46,751 nt of DNA from Candidatus Caldatribacterium californiense OP9-cSCG (lineage in GTDB: Bacteria; Atribacterota; Atribacteria; Atribacterales; Caldatribacteriaceae): contig APKF01000004.1 in the NCBI GenBank assembly GCA_000353875.1, positions 1 through 46,751 of the forward strand. The letters are read 5' to 3'. The position numbers and the translations under genes are program-made. Below, in pieces: positions 24,385 to 33,571 of this stretch. The stretch's first letter is position 1; each line of letters opens with the position of its first letter. The notes beneath the pieces were generated by a model. That model was not told the origin of the DNA. It worked only from the letters and a program-made list of their open reading frames with translations, and did not search any database.

Positions 24385-25662
24385 TCACCCACGCACTTCC
24401 TGAACAATGGCCTGAACCTCCCCGAGGGCATCATGGAGCGCCGAAAGGACGGTATCTATCTCCTCGCGGGTTATGGTGAGGGGCGGCTCCAGACGAATGA
24501 CCCTGGGGTTATTCAGGGTATAGACCACGAGAACCTTTCTCTGAGCCATCTCCATAGCGAGAAGTGATGCGGCATCGGCGTCGAAGAGCTCCACACCGAT
24601 GAGCAACCCCAGCCCCCGCACCTCCTGAATGATTTCGGGGAATTCTCTCTGGAGTTCCTCAAGTTTCTCAAGGAGATACGCTCCCTTTGCCGCCGCCTGC
24701 GCAGGGATGTCCTCCTCCTGAAGCACCTTCAGGGTTTCGATGCCGGCGACACAGCTTAAGGGGTTTCCTCCCGTGGTGGAACTGTGGATTAAAGGATTGT
24801 CCTCAAAGACCTGCCAGATTTCCGCGGTACTCACAAAGGCCCCCAGAGGAACCACTCCTCCTCCAAGACCTTTGGCCAGGGTCATAATATCCGGAATCAC
24901 CCCGTAGTGCTCACAGGCAAACATCTTCCCCGTTCTCCCAAGGCCGGTCTGGACCTCGTCAAGGATAAGGAGCGCACCTTTCCTCGTGCAGATTTCCCGT
25001 ACCCCCTTGAGGTACTCAGGAGAGGGGAGAATCACCCCACCCTCACCCTGGATGGGCTCAAGAATCACCGCGGCAGTATCCTCGTCCACCGCTTGTTCCA
25101 TGGCTTCAAGGTCGTTGAAAGGAACCTGCTCTGTCCCGGGAAGCAGGGGCTCGAAGGGTTTTTTGTAGACATCTCTTCCCGAAACGCTCAGGGCACCGAA
25201 GGTCTTCCCGTGGAATCCCCCCAGGGCCGAAACGAATTTCTTTCGCTTTGTGTACAGTCGGGCAAGCTTCAGAGCTCCTTCTACCGCTTCGGCACCACTG
25301 TTGCAGAAAAAGGAGTACTGGAGATTCCCGGGAGTGATGGCCGCAAGCATCTCCGCAAGATCAGCCTGGTGTTTGTTGAAGAGCGTCCGGCTCGAGAGAG
25401 GGAGGCGCCGGAGCTGTTCAATGACCCGTTCCACCACCCGGGGATGATTCCTTCCGACGTTGAAGACTCCAAATCCTCCAATACAGTCGATGTACGCCTC
25501 GCCGAAGATATCAAAAACCTTGGCTCCCTCACCCCTCCACTCCACAGTCGTGAGGTTGGCAAACTTGTAGAGCCTGGCAAGACCGGGATTCAGGTATTTC
25601 ATGTACTTCTCAATGGTCTCTTCCACAATCTGCCGTTTCTCCTCCACACTCAGATTCTCCAT
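24385..25662 (-). CDS. Class III aminotransferase (putrescine/acetylornithine aminotransferase-like)
   Basis: PLP-dependent aminotransferase of 425 residues. [48 protein letters not shown] (PLP-binding Asp) and [15 protein letters not shown] (PLP Lys) are intact. The opening segment ([21 protein letters not shown]) matches putrescine aminotransferase relatives better than ArgD. It moves an amino group between an amine or omega-amino acid and an aldehyde or keto acid. Its partner may be an aldehyde from the AAR-like enzyme encoded two genes away, though ordinary polyamine catabolism is the simpler reading. GGAGG lies nine bases before the ATG. Confidence 0.88.
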   Translation of the reverse strand: MENLSVEEKRQIVEETIEKYMKYLNPGLARLYKFANLTTVEWRGEGAKVFDIFGEAYIDCIGGFGVFNVGRNHPRVVERVIEQLRRLPLSSRTLFNKHQADLAEMLAAITPGNLQYSFFCNSGAEAVEGALKLARLYTKRKKFVSALGGFHGKTFGALSVSGRDVYKKPFEPLLPGTEQVPFNDLEAMEQAVDEDTAAVILEPIQGEGGVILPSPEYLKGVREICTRKGALLILDEVQTGLGRTGKMFACEHYGVIPDIMTLAKGLGGGVVPLGAFVSTAEIWQVFEDNPLIHSSTTGGNPLSCVAGIETLKVLQEEDIPAQAAAKGAYLLEKLEELQREFPEIIQEVRGLGLLIGVELFDADAASLLAMEMAQRKVLVVYTLNNPRVIRLEPPLTITREEIDTVLSALHDALGEVQAIVQEVRG

Positions 25663-26576
25663 GAGCCCACCTCCCCCAGGGCGACGATTCGCGGTCGTAT
25701 TTTGAGTTCTCGCAGAAGGGCCAGATACTCCTCGGGTGCAATATCCTCGGGACGCTTCTCAAGCAAAGCCACAAACATCGCCTGCAGGACATTGGTCCCG
25801 AAGGAACGACCTCCCATCTCCGGAGTGGTGGTGACAAGAAGGGCAACTCCCCGAGCTTTCAAATCTTCAATATCCGCAGGAGTCACGGTGTTGGTGAGCA
25901 CCATTTTCCCAGGGAACCTTTCAGGCATGAATCGCCTGATATAGAGAAAATCTCCGGCCACGATGTCCGATCGTTCAAAGGCCCAGGGAAAACGGGGAGT
26001 AGTCCTCTCCTGTTCCTTTCCCGTGGGGTAGAGAACATCGATGGGCAGGCGCCGCAGCACAGGCATCATGAGTACCGAAAGAAACCTGAGAGTCCAGAGG
26101 CGCCGGAGGAAAATGGGAATTCCCAGAGCAAAGGGCATGTCCCCGATGAGGAGACGGCAACCCACCTGCCACAGCCCCTCGGCAAGGCCATACCGGTCCA
26201 TGCCGCTCATAATAAGGGCCGTCTTTCCCCGAAGACGAAAGCCCTCCTCTTCGAGATAACGGGGGACCTCCCGTTCCCAGGTCTCCTTGAGCTCGCCACC
26301 GTCGACGATAGGGGTTTTCCGAAGCACCGAAACCAGACGGGCAACGTCCACTACTTCATACCGGTACTTCCCGGCCCGGAGGTAGAGGTCTGCACCTCCA
26401 AGACCAAGACAGTCGACCTGACCATCGAGCTCCTTGAGGAGTTCCACAAACCTCCTTTTATCCCCGTCAACACCGATCCGCTCCACGAGGAAATGGCAAC
26501 CCAGAAGCTCAATTTCCACCCGGTGATTCCTCTTCGAAGAACCGAGGCTCACGCTCACGACTCTCTTCTTTTTCAT
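25650..26576 (-). CDS. Conserved protein of the family labelled quinate 5-dehydrogenase
   Basis: About 308 residues. It opens with KKKRVVSVSLGSSKRNHRVE and continues with ERIGVDGDKRRFVELLKELDG, then LGLGGADLYLRAGKYRYE. From memory this matches a family found in Firmicutes that databases call quinate 5-dehydrogenase, although no classical NAD-binding fingerprint is obvious and I doubt the name. A hydrophobic central part (ALGIPIFLRRLWTLRFLSVL) may be buried or membrane-associated. A C-terminal TNTVTPADIEDLKARGVALLVTTTPEMGGRSFG block looks like a conserved site. The ATG at 26576 has GAGGG eight bases upstream; 26582 is the alternative. It overlaps the bactofilin gene by 68 bp. Confidence 0.65.
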   Translation of the reverse strand: MKKKRVVSVSLGSSKRNHRVEIELLGCHFLVERIGVDGDKRRFVELLKELDGQVDCLGLGGADLYLRAGKYRYEVVDVARLVSVLRKTPIVDGGELKETWEREVPRYLEEEGFRLRGKTALIMSGMDRYGLAEGLWQVGCRLLIGDMPFALGIPIFLRRLWTLRFLSVLMMPVLRRLPIDVLYPTGKEQERTTPRFPWAFERSDIVAGDFLYIRRFMPERFPGKMVLTNTVTPADIEDLKARGVALLVTTTPEMGGRSFGTNVLQAMFVALLEKRPEDIAPEEYLALLRELKIRPRIVALGEVGSWRI

Positions 26577-26925
26577 CTCCATCGCCCTCGGGCTTCTCGA
26601 AAACTATCGCACCCTCGAGAACCACACCTGGCTCAAGCGCAGCACTCTGCACCATCACACACCCCACAACCCGGGCAGTCCTGCGGCACACCATTCTGAA
26701 AACCCTGGCAAACCCTCCAATCATTCCCCAGATCTCGGCGTCCCGCACCTCGACGAAACCGTCAACCCTTCCCCCTTCAAGAACCACAAGACGGGGACAC
26801 TGGATGGAACCGTCAAACTCTCCCTCCACAATCAGCGTCCCCTCGCTCTTAAAGGACCCCCGGACTCTGGCCCGTTCGCCAACAATGGCCACTTCAGGCT
26901 GATGCTCAGGAACCGTTGAGTTCAT
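26509..26925 (-). CDS. Bactofilin (polymer-forming cytoskeletal protein)
   Basis: A 138-residue protein with the bactofilin beta-helix: VRGSFKSEGTLIVEGEFDGSIQC, then repeating short strands through VVLEGGRVDGFVEVRDAEIWG and ALEPGVVLEGAIV. Bactofilins polymerise without nucleotide and organise cell shape or envelope proteins. The C-terminal tail is charged (Glu-rich). The start ATG at 26925 overlaps coaX by 20 bp; an ATG at 26946 is possible. The middle (MIGGFARVFRMVCRRTARVVG) is more basic than usual. Confidence 0.82.
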   Translation of the reverse strand: MNSTVPEHQPEVAIVGERARVRGSFKSEGTLIVEGEFDGSIQCPRLVVLEGGRVDGFVEVRDAEIWGMIGGFARVFRMVCRRTARVVGCVMVQSAALEPGVVLEGAIVFEKPEGDGDEKEESREREPRFFEEESPGGN

Positions 26926-27667
26926 GGATGATCCGCAACCCCTCAAGGGTCAGCACCGGGTTGAAAACGTCAATGAAATCGCAGTACCGGGCAAGGACCA
27001 TTCCCCACCCTCCGGTGCCGATGACCCTGGCATGTTCTGCGAATTCCCGTTTCATCCGCTGCACAATCTCCCGGGCAAGACCTATGTATCCAAAGAATAC
27101 CCCAGCGTGCATAGCTTCAACGGTGTTGCGGCCGATGCATCGCTCCGGAACCTCCACATCGATTCGAGGGAGCTTGGCGGTTTTCTCGTAAAGCGCCTCA
27201 CAGGAAATGCCGATACCCGGCGCGATAGCTCCTCCCAGGTACTCCTTCTTTGCCGTCACCGCACAGAAGGTCGTCGCTGTCCCGAAGTCTACAATGACCA
27301 GGTCTCCCCCGTAGAGAGTGGAAGCAGCCACGGCGTTTACAATCCGATCGGCTCCCACTTCTTTGGCCTCAGCCCGAATAAAAAGTCCGGTTCTGACTCC
27401 AGGACCAACCACAAGGTAGGGCATGTTCCAGAGTCCGCTGAAGAGTTGCCGCAGGGCATCAAGAACAGGTGGTACGACACAGGAAATAACAACCCGGAAG
27501 AGTTCCTCCTTTGTGATTCCCTGTTCCTCCATGAGCGACCGGAAGATAAAACCCCACTCATCGGCAGTACGGCGTGAAGACGTCGATACCCGCCAGTGTG
27601 CAAGGAGCCTCCGGTCGCTGTAGACACCAAAGGTCGTGTGGGTGTTCCCGACGTCAATGACGAGAAT
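26906..27667 (-). CDS. coaX: Type III pantothenate kinase, apparent AUU start
   Basis: Phosphorylates pantothenate in the first step of coenzyme A synthesis; 253 residues if started at 27667. The N-terminal phosphate loop IDVGNTHTTFGVYS, VGADRIVNAVAA and DFGTATTF identify CoaX. In this frame a TGA stands at 27682-27680 and the codons from there to the conserved IDVGNT contain no ATG, GTG, TTG or CTG; only ATT codons (27673 and 27667) can serve. GGTGAGG lies upstream. An internal ATG at 27532 would delete the phosphate loop. The gene overlaps the ECF gene by 14 bp. An AUU start implies low or specially controlled translation. Confidence 0.9.
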   Translation of the reverse strand: MLVIDVGNTHTTFGVYSDRRLLAHWRVSTSSRRTADEWGFIFRSLMEEQGITKEELFRVVISCVVPPVLDALRQLFSGLWNMPYLVVGPGVRTGLFIRAEAKEVGADRIVNAVAASTLYGGDLVIVDFGTATTFCAVTAKKEYLGGAIAPGIGISCEALYEKTAKLPRIDVEVPERCIGRNTVEAMHAGVFFGYIGLAREIVQRMKREFAEHARVIGTGGWGMVLARYCDFIDVFNPVLTLEGLRIIHELNGS

Positions 27668-28172
27668 CGAAATCGAGCCTCACCACCTTCCTGAGCACCC
27701 GGACAATGGGGAGAACCACAAGGGCCGAAAGGAGCAGCTCAAGCGTCCCGTTGAGGAGGAAAACAGGAACAACCTGTACAAAACGGAAATACCCCATGAG
27801 CACCATGAGACCCAGAACGCCCACGGTGTTCGTCGCCGTCCCGGCAAGGCTTGCCACCACAACCCCAAAATCCCTCTTCCCCAAAAGCTTCCAGACATAA
27901 AAGGCCACAACTCCGATGAGAAGCCTTGGTACAAAGCATGCCAAAAAGTTCCCCAGAAAGAGGTGCATGGTAAAAACCGCCAGGATGCACCCCACCAGGG
28001 CCCCCACCAGAGGTCCACCCACAATCCCTCCTATTATAGCAGGAATATGCATGGTTGTGGCATAGGTGGAGAGATTGGGGACGGGGATGAGCCCAAGAGG
28101 CGTCAGGCTGAGAACAGCGGTAACCGCACCGAGGATACCGGCAAAGAGGAAACGACGGTACTGAATAACCAC
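27654..28172 (-). CDS. ECF transporter S component, probably for pantothenate
   Basis: Small membrane substrate-binding subunit, about 172 residues with six hydrophobic segments, as is normal for ECF S components. The stretch LTPLGLIPVPNLSTYATTMH and IPAIIGGIVGGPLVGALVG is typical of the COG4684 type, which I recall as linked to pantothenate (PanT). Overlap with coaX supports pantothenate as the vitamin. The energising ECF A/A'/T parts are not in the window and would be shared. The GTG at 28172 has GGAGG eight bases upstream; a GTG at 28181 is the alternative. Confidence 0.78.
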   Translation of the reverse strand: MVIQYRRFLFAGILGAVTAVLSLTPLGLIPVPNLSTYATTMHIPAIIGGIVGGPLVGALVGCILAVFTMHLFLGNFLACFVPRLLIGVVAFYVWKLLGKRDFGVVVASLAGTATNTVGVLGLMVLMGYFRFVQVVPVFLLNGTLELLLSALVVLPIVRVLRKVVRLDFDSRH

Positions 28173-28276
28173 AGATACCACCTCCGTTCCAGTTCCGGAA
28201 GAGATACCAGACGGAAGATAAGAGACCTTCTGTCTCGCTGCCTCTCCGGTCAGCGGCTGCCAGACTTATTGTACCA
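28173..28276 (-). promoter_or_regulatory. Structured leader of the ECF-coaX genes
   Basis: On the minus strand TGGTACAAT (28276-28268) forms an extended -10 inside the end of the peptidase gene. The following 85-base leader can form a perfect GAGAC/GTCTC hairpin (28222-28236) and a second hairpin in which CTTCCG (28201-28196) pairs with CGGAGG (28186-28181), hiding the Shine-Dalgarno. This suggests a regulated leader; no known riboswitch class was recognised. Confidence 0.4.
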
Positions 28277-29159
28277 CACAGGCAGGGATACCACAGAGGG
28301 AGGAAGCCTTTTTCACCGAGTTCGTGGTGGCCTCAGCAATGGCGTGGTAAATCCCCTCCACAAGGAGCAGGTAGTTCCTGGGAGCTATTCTTCCAAAAGC
28401 AACAAGGAAAAGGGTATCCCCATCGTAAAGCGTTCCGAAGGGGCGGATACATGCAGCGAGTGCCGAGTGGACCACCGGCACCAAAGAAAGGAGCTCCTCT
28501 CGGGAGAGCAGAAGCTCAAAGACCACCACCGCCAGAGTGGTGTTCAGAAAAGGGGGCGTCGAAAGAGGTCCTTCTTTCCCGCGGGAACCCGCAAGGCGAA
28601 TGCCTGAAGCAGGGTCATAGACATCCCCAAGACAGTTCGTCACCACAAACGCCCAGATGGCGCCCTCAGAAACCCTCGCCTCACCCGCTCCAAACCCCCC
28701 TTTCATTGCCCAGGGCATCCCGTACATCTTCCCCACCGTGGCTCCCGTTCCCACCCCAACGGTTCCCTCCCTTGTCCTGCAGTCCGCCAAAGACGCAGCT
28801 TCATACCCCCACTCGGCTTCGGGAAAGGCTACCTCTCCAACCTCAAGGTCGTAAATCACCGCCTGAGCGACAATGGGAATACGGGCGACCCTCGTGGCAA
28901 AACCCCTTTTCCGCTCCCGAAGAAAGGTCACCACGCCTTCAGCACAGCGAAGCCCCAGGGCACTGCCTCCGCTGAGCACGATGGCATCCACACCCTGGAC
29001 AAGGCGGCCCGGAAAAAGGGCGGGAAGCTCACGACCTCCAGGAGCGCCACCGCAAACCGAGGCCACTGCCACGTTAGGAACATCAAAGAGAAACACCGTG
29101 CACCCTGTGGCCAGCCGAAAATCTTCCCGGTGTCCGATGCGAAATCCAGAGAACTCCAT
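28266..29159 (-). CDS. P1-family (DmpA-type) aminopeptidase
   Basis: Self-cleaving N-terminal-nucleophile hydrolase of 297 residues in peptidase family S58, whose members remove N-terminal residues from peptides. It opens FSGFRIGHREDFRLATGCTV, then CGGAPGGREL and VDAIVLSGGSALGL. GVGTGATVGK and GGFGAGEARV form the central glycine loops. The nucleophile is probably a Thr in FLNTTLAVVV, comparable to the N-N-T type homologues, where DmpA itself uses Ser. FGTLYDGDTLFLVA ends the core. It lies 5 bp after the zinc-ribbon protein gene. The substrate is unknown. Confidence 0.88.
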   Translation of the reverse strand: MEFSGFRIGHREDFRLATGCTVFLFDVPNVAVASVCGGAPGGRELPALFPGRLVQGVDAIVLSGGSALGLRCAEGVVTFLRERKRGFATRVARIPIVAQAVIYDLEVGEVAFPEAEWGYEAASLADCRTREGTVGVGTGATVGKMYGMPWAMKGGFGAGEARVSEGAIWAFVVTNCLGDVYDPASGIRLAGSRGKEGPLSTPPFLNTTLAVVVFELLLSREELLSLVPVVHSALAACIRPFGTLYDGDTLFLVAFGRIAPRNYLLLVEGIYHAIAEATTNSVKKASSLCGIPACVVQ

Positions 29160-29164
29160 GGTGT

Positions 29165-29794
29165 TCAGGAGAGCTTTCTCCCGCAGTAGGGGCAGAGGCG
29201 AAAATCGGGCGAGACCTTTTTCCCACAGGAGGGACAGACACCCGCTTCATGGGCTTCTTCTTCGGGCACGTACGAGGCTTTTGCTCTGGCCAATTCCTGC
29301 TGCCACGTGGGAACATCCACCATACTGTCAAAATAGAGGGTGTGCTCCCTGTCCCACTCATCGACATAGCGAACCCCAAGGTAAAGGGGCATCCGGCTCA
29401 GGCGGTGGAAGCGGAAGAGTCGGGGGCCAAACTCGGTGGTAACCATGTCCTTCTCGGGCACGGCTTCAAAACCCCGGATACGGTGGAGGGGAATACGAAA
29501 CACCACCTTCTCAAAAGGTGGGGAGAAACCAAAGATGTTCGGTCCTTTTTCGAAATTCTCAAACCAGAGGCTCTTGGACATGAGGAACAGGAGGCCATCC
29601 GTCGCATTGGCGAAGCGAGGATGGCCTCCGATGTAGCGGGCAAAGCTTGAGAGAAGACGGGTCTCGCCAAACTCCTGTTCCTTCTCCTGCCAGAACTCTA
29701 CAACCGAAACCTGGGTGCCCCGCTTCCTCGTCCCCCACAAAAGCCCCACAAGAAGCAGGACACCAACAATGAGGAGATAACCGAAAAAATTCAT
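29165..29794 (-). CDS. Membrane-anchored protein with C-terminal zinc ribbon, unknown function
   Basis: A 209-residue protein. One N-terminal membrane helix (MNFFGYLLIVGVLLLVGLLWG) is followed by a soluble domain of mixed beta strands (about residues 55-160, LLFLMSKSLWFENFEK ... LYFDSM) that may be PH-like. A zinc ribbon CPSCGKKVSPDFRLCPYCG closes the C-terminus. The start ATG at 29794 overlaps the fmdB-like stop by 4 bp; an upstream ATG at 29872 would add sequence read out of frame through that gene and is unlikely. The family was not recognised. Confidence 0.72.
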   Translation of the reverse strand: MNFFGYLLIVGVLLLVGLLWGTRKRGTQVSVVEFWQEKEQEFGETRLLSSFARYIGGHPRFANATDGLLFLMSKSLWFENFEKGPNIFGFSPPFEKVVFRIPLHRIRGFEAVPEKDMVTTEFGPRLFRFHRLSRMPLYLGVRYVDEWDREHTLYFDSMVDVPTWQQELARAKASYVPEEEAHEAGVCPSCGKKVSPDFRLCPYCGRKLS

Positions 29795-30075
29795 GATGTA
29801 CCCTTGTTCTCGGAAGAGGAAGCGCTTGAGCCGCCACAGGTTGCACAGCTTGTTGCCGTGCAGGAACTGCAACTTGAGCTTGAAGAGGAACTGCTTGAAC
29901 GGTAATCAGTGCTGTAAAAGCCACTGCCCTTGAAAACAAGGCCGACGTTTTTGCTGAAGAGCCGCTTGACCCTGCCCTTGCAGAATGGGCACTGGGCCAC
30001 GGGCTTGTCGTGGAACGACTGCCACTCCTCAAAAACTTTCCCGCACTCAGTGCACTGGTACTCGTAGATGGGCAT
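29791..30075 (-). CDS. FmdB-family zinc ribbon protein
   Basis: A 94-residue protein beginning MPIYEYQCTECGKVFEEWQSF and continuing with CPFCKGRVKRLFSKN, the two CxxC knuckles of the FmdB/putative regulatory zinc-ribbon family. The C-terminal third is a Ser/Cys/Thr-rich tail with a run of Ser and several extra Cys residues, as often seen. The start is the ATG at 30075 giving the canonical MPIYEY; an upstream ATG at 30120 would run through a hairpin. The role is unknown in general. It heads the minus-strand gene train toward the AAR-like cluster. Confidence 0.88.
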   Translation of the reverse strand: MPIYEYQCTECGKVFEEWQSFHDKPVAQCPFCKGRVKRLFSKNVGLVFKGSGFYSTDYRSSSSSSSSSCSSCTATSCATCGGSSASSSENKGTS

Positions 30076-30096
30076 CGCCATCACCCCCATGAACGA

Positions 30097-30128
30097 GTTG
30101 CCCGGTGAGAGCGCTCTCACCGGGCAAC
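30097..30128. promoter_or_regulatory. Perfect 32-base palindrome between groEL and the fmdB-like gene
   Basis: gttgcccggtgagagc and its exact inverse abut without a spacer. No T-run follows on either strand, so it is not a standard terminator. If transcription starts from the TATAAT at 30146-30141, the hairpin would be almost at the 5' end of the fmdB-like mRNA and could protect it. Confidence 0.6.
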
Positions 30129-30140
30129 CCTCCCTCTCCT

Positions 30141-30146
30141 ATTATA
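30141..30146 (-). promoter_or_regulatory. Possible -10 box of the fmdB-like gene
   Basis: TATAAT on the minus strand, 4 bp after the groEL stop codon. No good -35 was found, so the call is tentative. Confidence 0.4.
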
Positions 30147-30150
30147 CTCC

Positions 30151-31770
<1,620 letters not shown>

Positions 31771-31784
31771 CTACCCCCTTTCTC

Positions 31785-32075
31785 TCATTCCTCAATGATT
31801 CCCAGGATATCGTCCTCACGCATGATGAGGTATTCTTCTTCGTCAATTTTCACCTCAGTCCCGGCGTATTTTCCAAAGAGTACCCGATCACCCTCTTTCA
31901 CTTCAAGGGGTCTGCGATTACCGTTCTCGTCCACTTTTCCGGTTCCTACTGCAATCACCCGGCCTTGCTGTGGTTTCTCCTTTGCCGTATCAGGAAGGAT
32001 GATACCCCCTTTACGCACTTCTTCCTCTTCAACCCGCTTGACCAGAACCCGATCTCCAAGTGGTTTAATCTTCAT
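31785..32075 (-). CDS. groES: Co-chaperonin GroES
   Basis: The 10-kDa lid of the chaperonin, 96 residues. [19 protein letters not shown] opens the protein; [22 protein letters not shown] includes the mobile loop; [20 protein letters not shown] ends it. I chose the ATG at 32075, which has GGGGTGA five bases upstream and gives the classical N-terminus. A GTG at 32084 would add three residues. Confidence 0.97.
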   Translation of the reverse strand: MKIKPLGDRVLVKRVEEEEVRKGGIILPDTAKEKPQQGRVIAVGTGKVDENGNRRPLEVKEGDRVLFGKYAGTEVKIDEEEYLIMREDDILGIIEE

Positions 32076-32121
32076 GGTGCTCACCCCTTTCCTTGAGATG
32101 TTTTTCCAACGCGCGACCTCT

Positions 32122-32149
32122 ATTGTACTCCGTTTTTGGAGAATTGCAA
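32122..32149 (-). promoter_or_regulatory. Proximal promoter of groESL
   Basis: TTGCAA (32149-32144) and TACAAT (32127-32122) with a 16-bp spacer on the minus strand. The leader would be about 40 bases. No CIRCE element (TTAGCACTC-N9-GAGTGCTAA) is present around it. Confidence 0.65.
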
Positions 32150-32158
32150 GGGGAGGAC

Positions 32159-32187
32159 AATATCAGTCAAGGTCAGTTTTTTGTCAA
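32159..32187 (-). promoter_or_regulatory. Possible distal promoter of groESL with TTGAC/GTCAA repeats
   Basis: TTGACA (32187-32182) and GATATT (32164-32159) with a 17-bp spacer. The same stretch holds overlapping inverted repeats built on GTCAA/TTGAC and GGTCA/TGACC between 32166 and 32193, which could be operator sites. The -10 is weak. Confidence 0.4.
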
Positions 32188-32266
32188 TTTGACCAAAAAA
32201 TCTCCTTCGTTTCTGTAAATATGACAAAACACCTTCAAAAACCTTGCCAAAAAGTCAAAAACTTTT

Positions 32267-33571
32267 TCAGGTCTTCTGGGGAGTTTCCTCATCGAGATGG
32301 TACTCCTCAATTTTCCGGTAGAGTGTACGGAGGCTGATGCCGAGCGCCTGAGCAGTTCTGGTCTTGTTGAAACGATGGGCCTTAAGGGTCTCCCGGATAA
32401 GGAGCTTCTCCACCTCTTTAAGAGGTGTTCCAAGGCGAATACCAATGACCCCCTCCCGGAGGAGATTCCCCCTCCGAATGTGTTCGGGAATGTCCTCGGG
32501 GGTGAGAACATCGCTCTGAGAGAGAATGACCATGCCTTCCAGGGTGTTCTTCAGCTCCACCACGTTTCCTGGCCAATCGTACTCGATGAGAATTTTCAGC
32601 GCTTCCCGGTCGATACGGACAGGTCCTCGGCCGGTTTCCTCAGCAATGTCCCGGAGGAACTGATCCACAAGGAAAGGAATGTCTTCCTTCCGTTCCCGGA
32701 GAGGAGGGATCTCGATTTTGATGACGCTCAGAAAGTAGTAGAGGTCATTCCGGAAGGCCCCCTGGGTCACTCTCTCCTCAAGGGGAATTTCCGAAGAAGC
32801 GATGATGCGAACATTTCCTCCTCTTCCCCCAAAACGGTGTTCCTCAAGAAATTCCAGAAGCTCGGCCTGAAAAGGCAGAGCAAGGAGGTGAATGTCCTCA
32901 AAGTACAGGGTCCCTTCCTCAATCCGCAGGATGTCTCCCTGGAAAAGCCCCTGAAGCGTTGCCCCGCAGAGTATCCTCACGAAGGGCTTCTCTTCTCCAA
33001 AGGCGTAGCGATGAATTGCCCGGGCCACCATCTCCTTCCCGGTCCCTTGCTCTCCCACAAGGAGCACCGGGCGCTTCACCTGGGATACCTGGAGAATGAG
33101 ATTGAAAATCCGCTGCATTTTCTCCGAAACCCCAGTGATTCCGGCAAAGGAGAACCGGTGAGTGAACTTCCGCCGCAGGTCCTTGTTCTCCTCAAGGAGC
33201 GTCAGGTGGTCATCGGCCCGTCGGACGACTGAAAGTATGCGTGAAGGAGTAAAGGGAGGAGAAAGGTACTCATACACCCCTTTCGCCAAAAGTTCGCGAA
33301 CCCGGGATGGGTTTTCTTCTCCTCCGGTAACAACGACCACCATATCCGGAAACCTCTGCCGGGCGAAGGCCAGAAGCTCAAAGCTGTTTTCGCTCAGAAC
33401 CTCCTCTTCAACAAGCATGATGTCAATCTCTTCCTTTTCCAGACAGTTGAGCGCCAGGCTCCGGTTCCAGACCGCGATGACGTAGTATCCTTCGTCACGC
33501 AGGAGGTTCTCCCATCGTTCCCGAAGAAGGGCATCGTCTTCGATGAGCAGTACCTTTCGAGGTAGCCTCAT
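32267..33571 (-). CDS. NtrC-like regulator with degenerate receiver and no GAFTGA loop
   Basis: A 434-residue receiver/AAA+/Fis-HTH protein. The receiver (1-120) keeps the acidic EDD (11-13), but the phospho-acceptor Asp is Glu (about E55 in IMLVEEEVL) and the conserved Lys before the Pro-Phe is replaced (YLSPPF). The AAA+ domain has Walker A GEQGTGKE (173-180), but about 20 residues between it and Walker B are deleted, including the GAFTGA loop that contacts sigma-54. Walker B reads LYFEDI where LFLDEI is usual. ERKEDIPFLVDQFL and DWPGNVVELKNTLEG are normal, and the Fis-type helix-turn-helix (ARTAQALGISLRTLYRKI-like, near residues 405-422) is intact. It probably regulates sigma-70 promoters, as TyrR does. 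It is translationally coupled to the upstream dehydrogenase gene. Confidence 0.85.
   Translation of the reverse strand: MRLPRKVLLIEDDALLRERWENLLRDEGYYVIAVWNRSLALNCLEKEEIDIMLVEEEVLSENSFELLAFARQRFPDMVVVVTGGEENPSRVRELLAKGVYEYLSPPFTPSRILSVVRRADDHLTLLEENKDLRRKFTHRFSFAGITGVSEKMQRIFNLILQVSQVKRPVLLVGEQGTGKEMVARAIHRYAFGEEKPFVRILCGATLQGLFQGDILRIEEGTLYFEDIHLLALPFQAELLEFLEEHRFGGRGGNVRIIASSEIPLEERVTQGAFRNDLYYFLSVIKIEIPPLRERKEDIPFLVDQFLRDIAEETGRGPVRIDREALKILIEYDWPGNVVELKNTLEGMVILSQSDVLTPEDIPEHIRRGNLLREGVIGIRLGTPLKEVEKLLIRETLKAHRFNKTRTAQALGISLRTLYRKIEEYHLDEETPQKT

Noticed and set aside
26906-27532. A shorter coaX starting at the internal ATG 27532
   Set aside because: It would remove the IDVGNTHT phosphate loop that is encoded in frame just upstream and is essential in the family.
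32085-32266. CIRCE operator before groES
   Set aside because: No TTAGCACTC/GAGTGCTAA repeat could be found on either strand in the region.
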